A stretch of 64,000 nucleotides of DNA from Physcomitrium patens (lineage: Eukaryota; Streptophyta; Bryopsida; Funariales; Funariaceae). Every line of letters starts with the position of its first letter. Position 1 is the first letter of the stretch. The translations under genes and the position numbers were made by a program. Under the pieces are notes generated by a model. The model worked only from the letters and a program-made list of their open reading frames with translations. It was not told where the DNA came from and ran no database searches. The stretch covers positions 7,406,123 to 7,470,122 of the forward strand of contig NC_037262.1 of NCBI RefSeq assembly GCF_000002425.4, in the 5' to 3' direction. Positions 60,062 through 64,000 of the stretch are shown here, one piece after another.

Positions 60062-60600
60062 TATCATGAACATATGTATTTATTCTAATAATTATCTATA
60101 TAATTAAGTAAAAATAAATAAATATAAATTAATTTCATAATATCTTCTAGAAGAACTTCCTAGAAGCTTTATAGATATGATTTTAATTTCACACGTGTTT
60201 ATAATTGATTGATAGATTAGAAACTTGATCAACAAGTTAGCCATATGCCATATATATTGGTTGCTTATAGAACAAGCTAATTATGTGGCGCACATATAGA
60301 AAAATTGCCTTGCAAGTTAAGTCATGTGTCTAGCAAAGTCAATACGTGTTGGAGGTTCTATAGAACATCACCACATAATTCCTAGTTAGATAATATATAT
60401 GGAAGCAAGACTAAAACCTTTTTCACTCTTGTCAATATTGTTTTATTTTTAATCTAGTTTCAAGAGTCTATACACTTTTTGTCTTTGAAAATAGCTATTC
60501 TAGTCTTAATACTATATTATTTATGGAGTGAATATTTATTCTTCTTAAATTACATGAAAATATTTTAAGATTCTTCTTATTTTGATTTATGTCCTTCACA
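60062..60600 (+). repeat. Element G 3' LTR
   Basis: TATCATGAACATATG...GTCCTTCACA, 539 bp, with palindromes AACTTGATCAACAAGTT and TATGTGGCGCACATATA recognisable. Followed by the AATACT duplication. Confidence 0.85.
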
Positions 60601-60635
60601 AATACTCATCAAAGATGTCTTTCAAGATTATCCTA

Positions 60636-61924
60636 AGGACTTAATTATCAATTATAAAATTTATATTATATATTAAATAATTAAACATTTAATAATCAAT
60701 AAGAAAAATTATCTTATTCTATTTCAATTAATAATATAACTTAGTTGATTTTCTACTACATTAAATCTTGATTAAGACAATAAGTTTTATTGTAATTTTT
60801 TAACAAGGCTTTTATAAAATATGTATTCTTATCATGTATAATATATTTGTATTAAATATATATTTTTTAATTAATTTTTATTTTATTTTATTTGAGAATC
60901 TAATATTATTAAAAAAACATTATTCAAACTATATTTTGTATAGAAAATAATAAAAGTTTATTTACGTCATATTATCTTAGAGAATATTTTTTCTCTTATT
61001 TATATATCATAAACCAATCTTCTATTAGAATCTTAACGAAGAGAATTTTTTATATAAATTTAATTTTTTATTAATAGATACATAAAGCAAAAAACTTATA
61101 TAGATGATCTATTAGAAGTGCTTCTAATTACTATATTTATCTATTAGAATAAATATTATTATTTTTTGTATAATCAAATTAAAATTAGCAGACTCAATTA
61201 AATCAATAAAAGATTATTTTACTAGATTTGATTTGTTGTTAGATGGCTCTTTTTCAATTCTTATTTTTTTGCATCAGGATTACTATTAGTTTTTGTTTTG
61301 GACTACATATACCTAAGTTAGAAATTTTATCTATATTATTTTTGTTAGTTGTCCGTGATCTTCTCCAATAATTGTTCAAATATCAATTGTTAATAGCCTC
61401 CTTGTATGTATAGATAGAGATAAATAAAAAAGTTTGTTATAATTATTTTTGAATTTTTTTTATTTATATTATCTTAATTTAGCTTCAAAAATATCTTCTT
61501 TAGAATCTATGATTATTTTCTATTATATAATATACAAGGTTGGAATTAATATATAGATGGTGTTTTTTCTTATGTTTACAATAAGACCTTAAAATAATTT
61601 GGAGGTATTTAAGCATGCTTAGCATTTAATAATTTATCTATTTTTTTAATTTATAAATATGTAAGAATGATTTATTATAATATTTTTATTTCATATTTAA
61701 GTGAAATGTTTCTTTAAAGATCTTGAGGTTGTATCTTTGCAATGCTATCATTTTATTTGCTTTAAACTTGATATAAAATTTAATTATAGTCATAATTTTT
61801 TTTAAAAAACAATTTTATTTTAAAACATAGTTATATTTAATATTTTTATTATTCCACTATTTATATTATATAGTAATTATATAATAATTCAATAAAAAAT
61901 AGCTTGTATAATATATAAAATAGT
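60636..61924. other. AT-rich sequence without recognisable gene
   Basis: Element F homology fades after about 60635. The remainder is poly-A/T-rich with no supported ORF. Confidence 0.65.
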
Positions 61925-62146
61925 TTGATGTTCTTTGGTCATTTCTACCATAATCTTAGAAATGTAATTAAAAAGCACAAATACAATGTTTTCTTGGAAA
62001 GTATGCAAATTATTGATGAACACATGAAAAAAATGATTGACCATCAAATTTGCTCCTTCAACGCAAGATATTATAATATTTCTAAGGTAGAGGCAACTGT
62101 TGGTCTATGTGTGTCACAGATGCAATCAATATTAAGAAATGCCTAA
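61925..62146 (+). other. Small open frame just upstream of a family 2-like LTR
   Basis: 73 codons, ATG at 61925/61928 to TAA 62144. More complex composition than its surroundings (HNLRNVIKKHKYNVFLES, HQICSFNARYYNISKVEA). It lies directly before a purine-rich AAAAGGAGTTGGGA and the LTR-like copy at 62163, so it may be the last ORF of another retroelement. No match to the extra 3' ORFs of elements A-G is visible. Function unknown. Confidence 0.3.
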
Positions 62147-62162
62147 ACAAAAGGAGTTGGGA

Positions 62163-62659
62163 TGAAGTAAGTAAAAATAGATAAATATCAATAATATCTT
62201 TTGTTGAAGCTTCTTAGAATCTTTATAGACGCAAGTTTGACTTTATATGTATTTGTATATGATTAATAAGTTAAAAATTTGGCCAACAAATTGACCATGT
62301 AATGCACATGGTGGCGACTTGTGATACAAGTTGGCCATGTAGCATACATATAGAAAACTTGTCTTACAAGTTAGACATATATCTTGCAAGTTGGACACAT
62401 GTTGCAAGTCTTATAGATTGTCGCTACATAGCTCTTAGTTAGATAGTATATATAGAGGTAAGAATGAGGTCTTTTTTACTCTTATCAATTTTTTTCTTGC
62501 ATCTAATCTAGTTTCAAGAGTCTTTGATATTTTAGTCTTTGACATCAACCATTATAGTTTTTTCTTGAATAGACATACTTATTTATTCTCTTTCTGTAAT
62601 CACTCTTTGATATACGCATTACTTATTCATTTACAATATTTGAGTTCTTATCCTTGATA
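62163..62659 (+). repeat. Divergent family 2-like LTR, apparently without its element
   Basis: Aligns with element A LTR through the palindromes (AATTTGGCCAACAAATT, ACTTGTGATACAAGT, AACTTGTCTTACAAGTT), the TAGTATATATAGAGG box at about 62445 and the end CTTATCCTTGATA. Preceded by a polypurine-like tract. No clear TSD. Confidence 0.7.
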
Positions 62660-64000
62660 ATGTGTCAACAAACTTAAGTTTTAATAAATGCAATAAGGTC
62701 AATCCACAATCTCTCATGATTTAATATGATTTTCTTAAATGGTGTTGTTATTAATCATCTTATGTGTTCTTATTGTTGAGATTTGTCTTTCTTTCTTCAC
62801 AAATAACAACTAGTAGGATTAACTAAGAGCCATAAACTAATATAGTTTACTTTTGTTACAATATTGGTGATTGAGAAAAGTGCATTATAGTATGCACCAC
62901 AAGTTTAGAGCAACTTGTGGTAGATATAGTAGTAACTATTATAAAATCAATAATGTTTTATTAAATGTACTCTTATATGTTGATAAATTATTATTGTTGA
63001 AATAGTCACTTTAGTATTAATCACATGAATTGTTAAAGTATATGCACAAGTAACTCAAGTTGAATAATATGATATCCATTATGTGATTATGTTTGTTTGA
63101 TATAGTAGAAGATAAGAGAGTTTTAACAAAATTTAAATATAGTATGATAAGCTTCTTAGCACTATCTATATAATAAAAAAGCTTAATTATAAGACAATAA
63201 AATAAAAAAATCTTCTTATTGGCCAAAAACATATGTTATCCTTTTACAATGCACTTCTCTAAATACAATCAAGATTCTTTATTTCAATAGTAGTAAATCC
63301 CACTAACATTCAAGAAACATAAATGGTTCTATTATTATTTGATTTTTTCTCTTTTTCTCTATTTTTTCTATTTTATCTTTTTTTAATTAATGATTCTATA
63401 GCAACTATTGATTTATTTATTTAAAAATTTAAATAGTATAGTTTTTTTGTATCCAATAGTACAGATATCTATTTAATTAAAATATATATATATATAGATT
63501 TAAAAATAAATATAAGTTTATATATTTTTTATAATAAATTTTCAAACAACATTAAGAATGACAATAATCATTTTGATTATTTAAAATATATGGCATTTGA
63601 TTATTCTATTAGAGGAATATTTTTATTTCTTAGTATTGAACAATTTATATTAAGTTTTGATTTTTTATGTATTTTTTTAAAATATCTTCCACTTCTTCTA
63701 GTAATTAATTCCAAAGCAAGCTTTCCTTTCAATTTTAATGGATTTTCAAAATTTTATATAAGAAGTTGATATAATTGAATATCATAAAAATCACATAATT
63801 TCACATGTTCAAAAAATTCTCTATAAAATGTATGTACATCATTTTTGTTATAAATCCTTTAATACCATGTTCTATTTTTCAATGAAATGGTATTAACGTT
63901 GTTATAAATACTTTAATACCATTTCATTGAAAAATAGATTGTTTATTTACAATTTCTTTTAAAAACTCAATTTAATTAAAAGCATCTTTATAATGTTATG
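62660..64000. other. AT-rich intergenic sequence to window end
   Basis: No coding signature; the minus-strand ORF 63017-63232 is low complexity. A 24-bp inverted repeat lies at 63872-63937. Confidence 0.65.
63872..63937. repeat. Perfect 24-bp inverted repeat with 18-nt spacer
   Basis: Arm one 63872-63895 (CTATTTTTCAATG...) is the exact reverse complement of arm two 63914-63937. The arms would form a stable hairpin. Could be the end of a MITE-like element continuing past the window or an isolated palindrome. Confidence 0.7.

Larger units (their letters stand above)
52392..60600 (+). mobile_element. Element G: family 2 chromovirus with internal partial duplication
   Basis: 5' LTR 52392-52936 (545 bp), 3' LTR 60062-60600 (539 bp), flanked by AATACT (52386-52391 and 60601-60606). 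Element F RT homology continues across the insertion. Inside: a complete internal region 52937-58243, the first 17 bp or so of an LTR (58244-58260), then a second 3' half starting in RNase H (58261-60061). Confidence 0.82.

Overview
The window reads as nuclear DNA of a land plant, most likely a moss. One intact plant-type intron-containing gene sits in a GC-richer island (about 26.4-36.2 kb). It is surrounded by AT-rich, heavily decayed, nested Ty3/Gypsy LTR retrotransposons. The moss call is inference: it rests on low GC, chromodomain Gypsy elements next to a fungal-looking (Tcn1-like) Gypsy element, and a plant-only MCTP gene. The species cannot be fixed without a search.

Layout, left side (1.9-24.3 kb): a four-level nest whose boundaries are fixed by target-site duplications (TSDs). 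Element A (family 2 chromovirus, + strand, 1886-24294) has its 5' LTR split by element B (family 1 chromovirus, + strand, 2186-17454, TSD AGGTC). Element B is split near its 3' end by element C (Tcn1-like Gypsy, - strand, 6462-16903, 4-bp TSD CCGT/CTGT). The gag of element C is split by a solo LTR (13624-14873, TSD ACGT). A 100-N gap flanked by inverted copies lies in element A (22716-22815).

Middle (26.4-36.2 kb): a complete 13-exon minus-strand gene (27852-33018) encodes a 1011-residue multiple-C2-domain and transmembrane protein (MCTP), a plant ER-plasma membrane/plasmodesmal tether. Every intron is GT-AG and every phase agrees. Its upstream region carries a GA-rich, UTR-like stretch and a short plus-strand ORF.

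Right side (38.3-62.7 kb): a family 2 element (D, from 38297) is split in gag by a family 1 element (E, 39654-45571, TSD ACATG/ATATG). Its truncated 3' LTR runs straight into gag of another family 2 copy (F). F is split in RT by family 2 element G (52392-60600, TSD AATACT), which contains a partial internal duplication. A further family 2-like LTR lies at 62163-62659.

None of the retroelements looks able to move. Premature stops are mostly explained by C-to-T change on one strand or the other (CGA to TGA, CAA/CAG to TAA/TAG, TGG to TAG), as expected for long-methylated cytosines. Beneath the decay three shared features stand out. First, an A_AAA_AAC slippery heptamer lies 18 nt before a conserved gag stop, with pol in the -1 frame. 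Second, a small extra ORF after the chromodomain is conserved between the two chromovirus families. Third, a regular array of short palindromes lies in the family 2 LTR upstream of its TATA box.
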